Below, one piece after another: positions 5,976 to 6,317 of a DNA stretch of 6,317 nt (its first letter is position 1; every line of letters starts with the position of its first letter). The stretch spans positions 1 to 6,317 of the forward strand of contig BNVB01000104.1 of the NCBI GenBank assembly GCA_025997795.1, read 5' to 3'. Below the pieces are notes generated by a model. That model worked only from the letters and a program-made list of their open reading frames with translations. It was not told the DNA's origin and searched no databases. The DNA is from Spirochaetia bacterium. GTDB taxonomy: Bacteria; Spirochaetota; Spirochaetia; Treponematales; Breznakiellaceae. Both the position numbers and the translations under genes were made by a program.

Positions 5976-6317
5976 GGTTTTCCTCCTGGATTCTTTTTGT
6001 ATGGATGGTAAATTTCCTTTCCAAGATCATTAATATCCCATTTATACAGATTAGCTTGAAATAGACAATCATAATAAGCGCAAATCTCTTGTACAGCCGC
6101 TTCATCCTTGATTGTAATGCAAGTTTCATAGTTGGTTTCCATGCCTTTTTTGGTGAAATTCATGGAACCCGTATAAACGATTTTCTCATCAATTATATAC
6201 AATTTCGCATGGAAAAAATCCGATTTGAAAAAAACAGACTTAAAGATAGCCCGATAATTATATTTTTGGTTATTTTCCTGTTTTTCCTGATGAATCAGCT
6301 GTTTTAAAGCTTTTATC
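5972..6317 (-). CDS. Phospholipase D-like (HKD) protein, C-terminal part (5' end outside window)
   Basis: The minus-strand frame is open from the right edge to TGA 5974-5972. The visible 114 residues contain one complete HKD motif: His36-x-Lys38-x4-Asp43-x6-Gly50-Ser51-x-Asn53 (FHAKLYIIDEKIVYTGSMN, residues counted from the window edge), followed by Glu64. The phospholipase D superfamily uses two such histidines for phosphodiester transfer. Members include phospholipases, cardiolipin synthases and nucleases, some in restriction and phage-defence systems. The remaining half of the active site would be either in the missing N-terminal part or supplied by a second monomer, as in small Nuc-type enzymes. 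The tail after the motif is short (about 60 residues) and hydrophilic, with no membrane segment. A nuclease seems more likely than a lipid enzyme given the toxin-antitoxin neighbours, but this is inference. An ATG at 6202 lies inside the motif after the histidine and is not a real start. Confidence 0.85.
   Translation of the reverse strand, partial: IKALKQLIHQEKQENNQKYNYRAIFKSVFFKSDFFHAKLYIIDEKIVYTGSMNFTKKGMETNYETCITIKDEAAVQEICAYYDCLFQANLYKWDINDLGKEIYHPYKKNPGGKP

Noticed and set aside
5762..6064. Plus-strand frame of 100 codons in the accessory region
   Set aside because: It is antisense to hicB and the PLD-like gene, which have motifs, a ribosome site and coupled junctions. The frame has none of these.

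Overview
The window looks like part of a strict or near-strict anaerobe's chromosome. The evidence is a very long 2-hydroxyacyl-CoA dehydratase activase-type iron-sulfur protein, a PerR-type peroxide regulator and a rubrerythrin with an N-terminal rubredoxin domain. The gene styles and TTGACA/TATTAT promoters remind me of gut or termite treponemes (Spirochaetota) or of Clostridia. This is an impression only; no rRNA or marker gene is present to settle it.

Layout. Positions 1-4316 (minus strand) hold one uninterrupted reading frame that runs off the left edge: 1438 complete codons of a fused protein. It has two tandem BcrA/BadF/HgdC-type ATPase modules, each with its two cluster-binding cysteines, then a DUF2229-type region and a dehydratase D-component-like region. 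Positions 4317-4521 are a divergent control region. It holds two near mirror-image promoters, each TTGACA-17 bp-TATTAT, and each is overlapped by an almost identical 22-bp palindromic AT-rich box of Fur/PerR type. Positions 4522-4929 (plus) encode the PerR-like repressor and 4982-5521 (plus) the rubredoxin-ferritin rubrerythrin, probably in one operon. Positions 5522-5695 are non-coding and contain a large nested hairpin.

Positions 5696-6317 (minus) are visibly more AT-rich and hold an accessory cluster read towards the rubrerythrin gene: the C-terminal end of a phospholipase D-like (HKD) protein, a small HicB-family antitoxin, and the remains of a hicA toxin gene. Both junctions are 4-bp ATGA overlaps. 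The hicA copy keeps its start (MKRE) and its C-terminal end (VPRHSEID...), but the middle, including the catalytic-histidine region, is missing and the two ends are out of frame. The antitoxin therefore appears orphaned.

How it fits together: the left part reads as a peroxide/oxygen-response locus. PerR appears to control itself, the peroxide-scavenging rubrerythrin behind it, and the divergent ATP-dependent iron-sulfur protein. Predicted perR transcription begins at or next to its ATG, so this mRNA may be leaderless. The link between the activase/dehydratase fusion protein and PerR is the most interesting regulatory prediction of the window.
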